Assembly (NCBI GenBank): GCA_017550315.1
Contig: JAFZPN010000079.1
Span: forward strand, 1-36,716
Length of the DNA stretch: 36,716 bases
Origin: Clostridia bacterium
Lineage (GTDB): Bacteria; Bacillota; Clostridia; Oscillospirales; CAG-272
Direction: 5' to 3'
Of the stretch, positions 14,501 to 21,296 are shown in pieces (position 1 is the stretch's first letter; each line of letters starts with the position of its first letter). The notes under the pieces were generated by a model that was not told the origin of the DNA, made no database searches, and saw nothing but the letters and a program-made list of their open reading frames with translations. The position numbers and the translations under genes are program-made.

Positions 14501-15534
14501 GCTGCATTCTCCTTTTCCGGGAGAAGATCTCCTTCTCCCCGTTTGATGATTCCGGATGCATAGAGGATCGCGCCGAGGCCGAAGAGGAAGGACGCGAGCG
14601 TCAGGGCGCAGGCCGCGGAACCCGTCAGCGGGATGAGCATCCCGGCGATGGTCCCGGGCCACAAGGCAGAGGCGGCGAGGCCGAACGCGAATCCCGGAGA
14701 ATCGGGCATCGCGCGGTAGAGGAGCCAGAGCGTGACCGGCATCGTGAGGTTGAGGGCAAACTGCCCGGCGAGGGACGGGAGCATCCAGGCGGCGCAGAAG
14801 GCGATGAGGAGCGCGGCGGCCGGGACGGAGAGGATCGCCGATTTTCGCGGTCCTATTCGGTCACAGACGAATCCGCCCGCCGTCTTTCCCGCATAGACCG
14901 CGAAGGTCAGAATCGAAGCTGCCGCCGCGCCGGTCTTCCACGGGAACGACACGACCGATCCGCCCACCGCGCGCACGGCGACGGCAACGGTCAAAAGGAT
15001 CACGGCAAAGATCGGCGTCTTTACGGATCGCTTGGCGGGATGGATTTCATGATCCTCTGCGGATTTCGCCTCCCGTGCGGAGAGGACGGCAAGCAGAACG
15101 GCGACAGGGACGGCGAGAGCGGCAAAGACGACACCGGCATCCGGCCACAGCGTTCCGAGCGTCACGCCGATGGCGCCGGGCGCGACGAACACGCCGAGGG
15201 GACCCGCCCGTCCGCCGCTTTTCTCAAGCGTCCGCGATCCGCCCGCCACGTGAAAGACGCTGTTGCCGCATCCGATGAGGACGATCCGCCAGAGGCGCGG
15301 CAGGGGCAGGATGAATCCCGCCGCGGTGACGAGGATGGACAGCGGAACCGCGAGGCCGTGACGCCGGATCCTGTCCGCCGCGATCCCGACGATGCACTGC
15401 GTCGAGAAAGCAAGCGTGTTGTAGAGCAGCATGAGCGTCCCGAACTCCCCCGCGGCGCGCACCGGTCCGAAAACCGTCGCGGCGCAGAGAGCGTCCACCA
15501 GAAGGTGTGCGATGGCGTCGAAGAGCAGAAACAT
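14497..15534 (-). CDS. Major facilitator superfamily-like membrane protein
   Basis: A 345-residue protein with about ten to eleven predicted membrane helices and two weak MFS features: an Asp-Arg-Ile-Arg-Arg loop (GIAADRIRRHGLA) after helix 2-3 and the repeat of it in the second half (GGFVCDRIGPRKSA), which is the internal duplication expected of MFS transporters. It is shorter than the usual 400 residues. The glycine-rich GNSVFHVAGGSRTLEKSGGRAG lies between helices 4 and 5. Substrate unknown. The ATG at 15534 is chosen because GGAGG is about 5 nt upstream and the promoter lies at 15571-15599; a longer frame to 15705 would start upstream of the promoter. It leads an operon with three small membrane proteins. 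Confidence 0.8.
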   Translation of the reverse strand: MFLLFDAIAHLLVDALCAATVFGPVRAAGEFGTLMLLYNTLAFSTQCIVGIAADRIRRHGLAVPLSILVTAAGFILPLPRLWRIVLIGCGNSVFHVAGGSRTLEKSGGRAGPLGVFVAPGAIGVTLGTLWPDAGVVFAALAVPVAVLLAVLSAREAKSAEDHEIHPAKRSVKTPIFAVILLTVAVAVRAVGGSVVSFPWKTGAAAASILTFAVYAGKTAGGFVCDRIGPRKSAILSVPAAALLIAFCAAWMLPSLAGQFALNLTMPVTLWLLYRAMPDSPGFAFGLAASALWPGTIAGMLIPLTGSAACALTLASFLFGLGAILYASGIIKRGEGDLLPEKENAA

Positions 15535-15570
15535 GAGGACCTCCGGGGACACAGCGGTTGTTCTGTCCCT

Positions 15571-15599
15571 ATGATACCATACTCCGCACGCTTTTGCAA
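15571..15599 (-). promoter_or_regulatory. SigA-type promoter of the MFS/small-membrane-protein operon
   Basis: On the minus strand TTGCAA (15599-15594), 17-nt spacer, TATCAT (15576-15571). It lies 36 bases before the chosen start of the MFS-like gene. Confidence 0.75.
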
Positions 15600-15715
15600 G
15601 CGTCTTTCCGAAGGTTGCGGCGTTCTCTGCGCGGTTTTTCTGCCGGAAGGCTCGACGCCCTCTCCATTTCATTGTTCTGTCATGAAATATCCGGTATTTG
15701 TTCACATCGATATGT

Positions 15716-15762
15716 TATACTGCCCAAGAGAGCCGGACCGATCCGGCAGCGCGATATCGGAT
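15716..15762 (+). promoter_or_regulatory. Probable -10 element and leader hairpins of the MalY/GH43 operon
   Basis: TATACT (15716-15721) is a good -10 but no convincing -35 is found at the proper distance, which suggests activator dependence. Just after the expected transcription start, GCCGGA (15732-15737) pairs with TCCGGC (15742-15747); an alternative pairing ATCCG (15741-15745) with CGGAT (15758-15762) excludes the first. This could be an operator palindrome or an attenuating leader. Confidence 0.4.
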
Positions 15763-15783
15763 CCAGACATCCGGGAGGTTTTC

Positions 15784-16971
15784 ATGCAATTTGATTTTGA
15801 CACCCCCGTCAACCGCCGCGGGACGGATTCCGCCAAATGGAACGTCCATCCGACGGAGCTGCCCATGTGGGTGGCGGACATGGATTTTAAGACCGCCCCC
15901 GCCATTGAGCGCGCGATCATGCAGCGTGCCGCGGAAGGCGTCTTCGGCTACACGACCTTCCCCGATGCGTGGTACGACGCCTATATCCACTGGTGGCGGG
16001 ACCGCCATGACTTCCCGATCGAGCGGGAATGGCTCGGCTTCGCCGTCGGCGTGATCCCGGCGATCTCGACCGCGATCCGCGTGCTTTCGGAGCCGGGGGA
16101 CCGCGTCGTGATGCTCACCCCGATTTACAGCGCCTTCCCCGCGATCGTCGAGGGAAACGGGCGGATCAGTGCCGAAGTACAGATGCTCCGCACGTATGAA
16201 GACGGGCGACCGGTCTATCGGATCGACTGGGAAGCGCTCGACAGGGCCCTCGCCGCCGATCACACACCGCTCATGATCTTCTGCAGTCCCCAGAACCCGA
16301 CCGGGCAGATCTGGGACCGCGGGACCATGGCCCGGATCGGCGCACTGTGTCAGGCGCACGGCGTGACCGTGCTCTCGGACGAGATCCACAGCGACATCGT
16401 GATGCCCGGGAAGCGCTGCCTGCCCTTCGCCGCTGCGAACGAGGTCAACCTCGGCCTGACGGCGACCTTCTTAGCACCTACCAAGTCCTTCAACATCATG
16501 GGACTGAAGAGCGCCGCCGTGTGCGCTGCCGATCCCGGTCTGCGGGGAAAGATCCTCTCCGCCCTCGGCGATCTCGCGGGTGCAAACGCCTTTGCCGCAC
16601 CGGCCACGATCGCCGCGTTCACCGAGGGAGGCGAATGGCTCGACGCGCTCTGCGCCTATATCTTCCGGAACAAAGCCCGCGTCGACGAATTCCTCGCGTC
16701 GGAGCTTCCCGAGATCGTGTCCGTCCCGTCCGAGGCCACCTATCTGATGTGGCTCGACATCGGAAAGATCACCGGGGACAGCGGCGAATTCTACCAATAT
16801 CTCCGCCGGGAAACCGGGCTCTATGTCTGCCCCGGATCGTGGTACCGCGGAGACGGCGCGCGTTTTCTCCGCTTCAACGCCGCCTGCCCGCGCTCCCTCC
16901 TGGAGGACGGCCTCGACCGGCTCAAAACCGGCGTCCGGAAATACGAAGCGGAACACGGGATCACGCCATGA
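15784..16971 (+). CDS. MalY/PatB-family PLP-dependent C-S lyase (cystathionine beta-lyase-like) / aminotransferase
   Basis: A 395-residue fold-type I PLP enzyme. The N-terminus (FDTPVNRRGTDSAKWN, then LPMWVADMDFKTAP) is the signature of the MalY/PatB group, and the PLP lysine is Lys234 in APTKSFNIMGLKSA; CSPQNPTG (167-174) and LSDEIHSDI (197-205) contact the cofactor. These enzymes cleave cystathionine or cysteine conjugates to a thiol, pyruvate and ammonia; E. coli MalY also inhibits the maltose regulator MalT. The start at 15784 follows GGAGG (15774-15778); the frame runs back to 15040 but that part is antisense to the MFS-like gene. Its stop overlaps the GH43 ATG (ATGA), an unusual partner for a C-S lyase. 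Confidence 0.92.
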   Translation: MQFDFDTPVNRRGTDSAKWNVHPTELPMWVADMDFKTAPAIERAIMQRAAEGVFGYTTFPDAWYDAYIHWWRDRHDFPIEREWLGFAVGVIPAISTAIRVLSEPGDRVVMLTPIYSAFPAIVEGNGRISAEVQMLRTYEDGRPVYRIDWEALDRALAADHTPLMIFCSPQNPTGQIWDRGTMARIGALCQAHGVTVLSDEIHSDIVMPGKRCLPFAAANEVNLGLTATFLAPTKSFNIMGLKSAAVCAADPGLRGKILSALGDLAGANAFAAPATIAAFTEGGEWLDALCAYIFRNKARVDEFLASELPEIVSVPSEATYLMWLDIGKITGDSGEFYQYLRRETGLYVCPGSWYRGDGARFLRFNAACPRSLLEDGLDRLKTGVRKYEAEHGITP

Positions 16972-18356
16972 AAACACGAATCTTTTCAGCCCTCCTTGCC
17001 GTCCTGCTCCTCGCGGGATGCGTACAGAAACCTCCGCACGGTCCGATGCCGGAAGCCGATCCCGTCGAAGCGGAAGATCCCCATACCATCACGCTCGCAA
17101 GGGACGGGAAGACGGACTTCGTCCTGATCTGCGATCTCGGCGCTGACGACACGGTCAGAGCGGACTATTTCCGCATCCGGGATGCGTTCCGGGATCGGTA
17201 CGGGGCAGATCTGCCCGTTCTCGATTCCGGCGGCCGGGAGGAGCACGACTGCGAGATCGTCCTCGCGGTGCGGAATCGCCCGGCATGCGCGGATCTCATG
17301 AAAGAGCTGTCCTCCGGGGAATACGCCATCCGGGCCGTGCGCGATCCCGACACCGGAAAAACCAAGATACTCATTGCCTACAAAGGAGGCTTTGCCAGAA
17401 TGTATGCCATTGAAACCTTTCTGAATGTCTGCGGCGGCGGGGGGAATTCCTCCGTTCCCGACACCCTCGATCTAAATGGAAAAGCAGGGGACTGCATCAT
17501 CGAATCCGCCATCGAGCGGCTCCGCGACCCCTGTGTCCTGGTGGAGAACGGAACGTATTACGCCTACGGGACCGGCTGGCACTGCTACAAGAACACGAGC
17601 GGATCCCTCGCCGGGCCGTGGACCGATCTCGGCGTGGTCGTCGACGTCCCGGCACACGCGAAGGATTGCCACTGGGCGCCCGAAGTGCACCGCTACAACG
17701 GGAAGTTCTACATGTTCACCACCTATCTCTCGGATGAGAACAACCACCGCGGATGCACGATCCTCGTCTCCGACACGCCCGAGGGGCCGTTTTCTGAGAT
17801 CACGGGCGGGCATGTGACGCCGAAAACCTGGGACTCGATCGACGGGACCTTCTACGTCGACCCCGCCGGGCAGCCGTGGATGGTCTTCGTGCACGAATGG
17901 ACCTCGACGGACGACGGCGTCGGCCGGATGGCGGCGGCAAAGCTTGCGGATGACCTGACGCACTTCGTCTCCGAGCCCGTCGAGCTCTTCCGCGCGGATG
18001 ACGCACCGTGGGCGAAGAACGGCGTCACCGACGGCTGCTGGATGTACCGGACCGCCGACGGTCAGCTTCTCATGCTCTGGTCGAACTGGGACAGCGCGGG
18101 CTACTGCGTCGGGATCGCGCGGAGTGCGTCCGGCTCCGTGGAGGGACCGTGGACGCAGGATGAGAGGCTGCTCTATTCCAAATCGATGACCGGGACCTGG
18201 GACGGCGGCCACGGGATGCTCTTCACCGACACGGACGGGCAGATGTATCTCTCGATCCACTCGCCGAATTCTCCCGATGGAAACCGGTACGAAAAACCGA
18301 TCTTCATCCCCGTGCGGGAAGAGGACGGAACGCTCGTCTGGGACCTCCGGGGCTGA
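16968..18356 (+). CDS. Glycoside hydrolase family 43-like lipoprotein
   Basis: A 462-residue predicted lipoprotein (lipobox LLAGC, Cys18), so it would act on the cell surface. Residues 40-155 form an alpha/beta region (FVLICDLGADDTVRADYFRIRDAF...) of a type seen before glycosidase domains. From about 175 the five-bladed propeller of GH43 begins: IERLRDPCVLVENGTYYAYGT carries the catalytic base (Asp187) and SIDGTFYVDPAGQPWMVF the pKa-modulating Asp292. At the general-acid position the usual Glu of (T)EGP is Asp355 in GVTDGCWMY, so activity may be altered. GGHGM (413-417) gives the conserved His. GH43 enzymes cleave arabinose, xylose or galactose linkages in plant polysaccharides. The ATG overlaps the C-S lyase stop. 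Confidence 0.9.
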   Translation: MKTRIFSALLAVLLLAGCVQKPPHGPMPEADPVEAEDPHTITLARDGKTDFVLICDLGADDTVRADYFRIRDAFRDRYGADLPVLDSGGREEHDCEIVLAVRNRPACADLMKELSSGEYAIRAVRDPDTGKTKILIAYKGGFARMYAIETFLNVCGGGGNSSVPDTLDLNGKAGDCIIESAIERLRDPCVLVENGTYYAYGTGWHCYKNTSGSLAGPWTDLGVVVDVPAHAKDCHWAPEVHRYNGKFYMFTTYLSDENNHRGCTILVSDTPEGPFSEITGGHVTPKTWDSIDGTFYVDPAGQPWMVFVHEWTSTDDGVGRMAAAKLADDLTHFVSEPVELFRADDAPWAKNGVTDGCWMYRTADGQLLMLWSNWDSAGYCVGIARSASGSVEGPWTQDERLLYSKSMTGTWDGGHGMLFTDTDGQMYLSIHSPNSPDGNRYEKPIFIPVREEDGTLVWDLRG

Positions 18357-18366
18357 GGTGGCGCGG

Positions 18367-18999
18367 ATGAAGATCCTCTTTCAGGGCGATTCCATCACGG
18401 ACGGGAACCGCTACAAGGACAAAGCCTCCCGCTGGGATAAAAACCATCAGATCGGGCATTCGTGGGCGTATATCGTCACCGGCGCGCTCACCTGCCGTCA
18501 TCCCGGGCGCTATGCATGCGTCAACCGCGGCGTCTCCGGCAATACGGTGCGGGATCTGGCGGCGCGCTGGCGGGAGGACACTCTCGACGAAAACCCGGAC
18601 ATCCTGCTCCTCCTCGTCGGCGTCAACGACTGCTCGGCGATCGCCGCCGGGAACATGACGGCGGAGGAATACGGGACGGTCTGCCGCGAACTGCTCCAAA
18701 CGACGCGGGAGGTCTCGCCGGCGATCCGCTTCCTCCTGCTCGAACCGTTTTTGATCGTCGACGATCCGAAACGGATGGAAATCCTCCGTGAACTGCGCCG
18801 CACGGTCCGGACGATCGCGGAAGAGGCGGGCGCGGTGTTCATCCCCCTGCAGGACGATTTCGAGCGGTTCGCCGCGCGGGACGGGACTGCTCTCTGGCTC
18901 TGGGACGGCGTGCACCCGACCGAAGCCGGACATTATTACATCGCCGAAAAGGTGCTGGCCGCCGGTTCGCACCTCTTCGGCACGGAGGAGGAGCTGTGA
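18367..18999 (+). CDS. SGNH/GDSL-family esterase
   Basis: A 210-residue SGNH hydrolase with all four blocks: GDSIT (Ser9 nucleophile), GVSGNT (Gly57), GVNDC (Asn87) and DGVHPTEAGH (Asp180, His183). No signal peptide is visible, so it should be cytoplasmic. In this context (10 nt after a GH43 gene, before a HAD phosphatase) removal of acetyl groups from imported oligosaccharides is the most likely role, as in acetyl-xylan or rhamnogalacturonan acetyl esterases; lysophospholipase activity is the alternative. GAGGTG (18355-18360) overlaps the end of the GH43 gene and fixes the ATG at 18367. Confidence 0.92.
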   Translation: MKILFQGDSITDGNRYKDKASRWDKNHQIGHSWAYIVTGALTCRHPGRYACVNRGVSGNTVRDLAARWREDTLDENPDILLLLVGVNDCSAIAAGNMTAEEYGTVCRELLQTTREVSPAIRFLLLEPFLIVDDPKRMEILRELRRTVRTIAEEAGAVFIPLQDDFERFAARDGTALWLWDGVHPTEAGHYYIAEKVLAAGSHLFGTEEEL

Positions 19000-19595
19000 T
19001 CCGGAACATCGTATTCGACATGGGCGAGGTGCTCTATCACTTCTACCCCGAAGAAGCTCTCGCCGCCCTTCCCCCGGACGACCGCCGGATCATCGAAGGC
19101 GCGATCTTCAAGCATCCCGACTGGATCCGGCAAGACCGCGGCGACATCACCGAAGCGGAGCTCTTCGATCTCGTGCACGCGCGCGTCCCGGAAAGGCTCC
19201 GGGAGACGGCGGATCGGTTCATCCGGTGGTACGAGCTCACGTCTCCGGTCGAGGGGATGGAAGCGCTCGCGGGAGAACTTCACGCGGCGGGGTATCCGCT
19301 CTACCTGCTCTCAAACGTCGGGGAGGCCTTTCACCGCTTCCGCGTCCGCATCCCCGCCCTGCGGTATTTCACGGGCGAATTCCTCTCGGCGGACTATCAT
19401 CTTCTGAAGCCGCACGCCGAGATCTTCGAGAAATTCACCGCGGTCTACGGCCTCGAACCGGCACAATGCCTCTTCATCGACGACTGGCCGCCGAACATCG
19501 AGGGGGCGAAGAAGTGCGGGTGGGACGGCATCGTCTTTGACGGCGACGCCGACGCCCTTCGCCGGGACCTCGTCCTGCGCGGGATCCTCGCGTGA
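18996..19595 (+). CDS. HAD-IA family hydrolase (YihX-like sugar phosphatase)
   Basis: A 199-residue haloacid dehalogenase-type phosphatase with a helical cap (residues ~15-85). Motif I is VFDMGEVLY: Asp8 is the nucleophile but the second Asp of the usual DxD is Gly10, as in the YihX/Epoxide-hydrolase N-terminal branch. SNVG gives motif II, the Lys of LLKPHAEIF motif III and IDDWPPNIEGA motif IV. E. coli YihX hydrolyses glucose-1-phosphate, so a sugar phosphate is a reasonable substrate here. It starts with GTG overlapping the esterase stop (GTGA), with GGAGGAG at 18984-18990, and is the last gene of the C-S lyase/GH43/SGNH/HAD operon. Confidence 0.9.
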   Translation: MIRNIVFDMGEVLYHFYPEEALAALPPDDRRIIEGAIFKHPDWIRQDRGDITEAELFDLVHARVPERLRETADRFIRWYELTSPVEGMEALAGELHAAGYPLYLLSNVGEAFHRFRVRIPALRYFTGEFLSADYHLLKPHAEIFEKFTAVYGLEPAQCLFIDDWPPNIEGAKKCGWDGIVFDGDADALRRDLVLRGILA

Positions 19596-19620
19596 AAGAA
19601 ATGGATAGGAAAAATCCCAA

Positions 19621-19652
19621 AGAGTCCGGTCCGCGCGATCGGGCTCTTTTTT
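19621..19652 (+). terminator. Terminator of the MalY/GH43 operon
   Basis: AGAGTCCG (19621-19628) pairs with CGGGCTCT (19640-19647) with one G-T pair, followed by TTTTTT. Confidence 0.82.
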
Positions 19653-19695
19653 CGCGCCGAAATACAAAAAACTGCGCCCGCATGCCCCGACGGAC

Positions 19696-19724
19696 TTGAC
19701 AGCGGCTCCCGTTTTCGCTACAAT
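19696..19724 (+). promoter_or_regulatory. SigA-type promoter of the C69 dipeptidase/feo region
   Basis: TTGACA (19696-19701), 17-nt spacer, TACAAT (19719-19724). Confidence 0.88.
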
Positions 19725-19732
19725 AAGGGGGG

Positions 19733-19763
19733 ATGCGGAAGGGTCTGTCCGGTCATTCCGCAT
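19733..19763 (+). promoter_or_regulatory. 5'-leader hairpin ahead of the C69 dipeptidase gene
   Basis: ATGCGGAA (19733-19740) and TTCCGCAT (19756-19763) form a perfect 8-bp stem with a 15-nt loop that starts at the expected 5' end of the message (about 19731). No T run follows, so it is not a terminator. It could stabilise the message or be an operator at +1. Confidence 0.5.
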
Positions 19764-19810
19764 GCATGAAACCGTCCATACTCTGTACCATAAAACAAGG
19801 AGACAACACC

Positions 19811-21274
19811 ATGTCCTGCACCACCGTCCTGGTCGGCAAGAACGCCTCGAACGACCGCTCCACCATGATCGCGCGCACGGACGACGGCTTCTTTGATGTC
19901 AAGAAGCTGATCGTCGTCGAGCCGAAGGATCAGCCCCGTACATACAAAACCGTTCTCTCGCACCTCGAGATTGAGCTGCCCGACAACCCCCTGCGATACA
20001 CCGCCTGCCCGAGCGTCGACCCGAAGAACGGGATCTGGGCGGCGACCGGGATCAACGCGGCGAACGTCGGCATGACCGCGACCGAAACGATCACGTCGAA
20101 CCCGCGCGTATTGGCCGCCGATCCGCTCGTGAACTACAAAAAAGCCTCCTCCCGCCGCGAAAAGGACACCCCCGGCGGCATCGGCGAGGAGGACATCGTC
20201 GTGCTCGTCCTTCCCTACATCCGCACGGCGCGGGAGGGCGTGCTCCGGCTGGCGTCCCTGCTCGAGAAGTACGGCACCTACGAATCGAACGGGATTGCGT
20301 TCAACGATGAAAACGAGGTCTGGTGGCTCGAGACGATCGGCGGGCATCACTGGATGGCGCGGCAGGTCCCGGACGACGTCTGCGTGCTCGCGCCGAATCA
20401 GTTCGGCATGGATGCCTTCGACCTCGACGACGCGTTCGGCGAAGGGCGGGCTCACCTCTGCTCCGCCGACCTGCGCGATTTCATCGCGGAGAATCACCTC
20501 GATCTCAATCAGGGCGGGCATTTCAATCCCCGCGACGTCTTCGGCTCGCACACGGACATGGATCACGTCTACAACACGCCGCGCGCCTGGTTCATGGGGC
20601 GTTTCCTCACGCCGCACACCTACCGCTGGGACGGTGAAGGCGCGGACTTCACCCCGGAATCCGACAACATCCCGTGGTGCGTCGTCCCCGAGCGCAAGAT
20701 CGCCGTGGAAGACGTCAAGTACATGCTCTCCTCGCACTATCAGGGCACGCCCTACAATCCCTACACGAGCGTCGACACCGGACGGCGCGGGATCTACCGC
20801 TCGATCGGCATCAACCGCACGGGCGTGACCTCCGTCTGCCAGATCCGTCCGGACGCTCCGGAGGCGATCCGCGGGCTCGAGTGGATCTGCTTCGGCTCGA
20901 CGGTCTTCGACGCGCTCCTGCCCGTCTATCCGAATGCGCCGAAGATGCCGAAATACCTCGCGGACGTATCGACCGACGTCTCGACGGAGAATTTCTACTG
21001 GGCGTCCCGTCTGATCGGCGCGCTTGCGGATCCGCATTACGGCTCGACGATCCAGATGATCGAGCGGTATCAGAACGCTGTCATGACAAAGGGCCGTCGG
21101 CTCGTCCTCGAATACGACCGGAAGATGCGGGAGACGGGCGACTTCTCGCTCACCGCGGAGGCCAACGACAAGCTCGCCGCGATGGCGAAGGAGGAATCAA
21201 CCGCCGCCCTCGGAAAGATCCTGCACGAGGCGAGCGTCCGCATGAAGAACGGCTACAACCGCGCGGACAACTGA
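19811..21274 (+). CDS. Peptidase family C69 dipeptidase (PepD-like)
   Basis: A 487-residue Ntn-fold peptidase. The N-terminus MSCTTVLVGKNAS...STMIARTDD is diagnostic: Cys3 would be the catalytic N-terminal nucleophile, exposed by removal of the first residues, as in Lactobacillus PepD. Other family blocks visible are AATGINAANVGMTATET, IGEEDIVVLVLPYI, ESNGIAFNDENEVWWLETIGGHHW and VCVLAPNQFG. It hydrolyses dipeptides of broad composition in the cytoplasm. AAGGAG (19797-19802) fixes ATG 19811; the frame opens upstream at 19733 but that part holds the leader hairpin. It lies 22 nt before feoAB with no terminator between, so the two are probably co-transcribed. Confidence 0.94.
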   Translation: MSCTTVLVGKNASNDRSTMIARTDDGFFDVKKLIVVEPKDQPRTYKTVLSHLEIELPDNPLRYTACPSVDPKNGIWAATGINAANVGMTATETITSNPRVLAADPLVNYKKASSRREKDTPGGIGEEDIVVLVLPYIRTAREGVLRLASLLEKYGTYESNGIAFNDENEVWWLETIGGHHWMARQVPDDVCVLAPNQFGMDAFDLDDAFGEGRAHLCSADLRDFIAENHLDLNQGGHFNPRDVFGSHTDMDHVYNTPRAWFMGRFLTPHTYRWDGEGADFTPESDNIPWCVVPERKIAVEDVKYMLSSHYQGTPYNPYTSVDTGRRGIYRSIGINRTGVTSVCQIRPDAPEAIRGLEWICFGSTVFDALLPVYPNAPKMPKYLADVSTDVSTENFYWASRLIGALADPHYGSTIQMIERYQNAVMTKGRRLVLEYDRKMRETGDFSLTAEANDKLAAMAKEESTAALGKILHEASVRMKNGYNRADN

Positions 21275-21296
21275 TCCGTTCTTCGGGGGGAACATC

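Noticed and set aside
15040-15783. N-terminal extension of the MalY/PatB-like gene by 248 codons
   Set aside because: It is antisense to the MFS-like gene and lies upstream of the -10 element; the family N-terminus begins at 15784 behind GGAGG.
18996-19595. Inactive HAD protein because the second Asp of motif I is Gly
   Set aside because: A Gly at this position is common in the YihX-like branch and the other motifs are intact.
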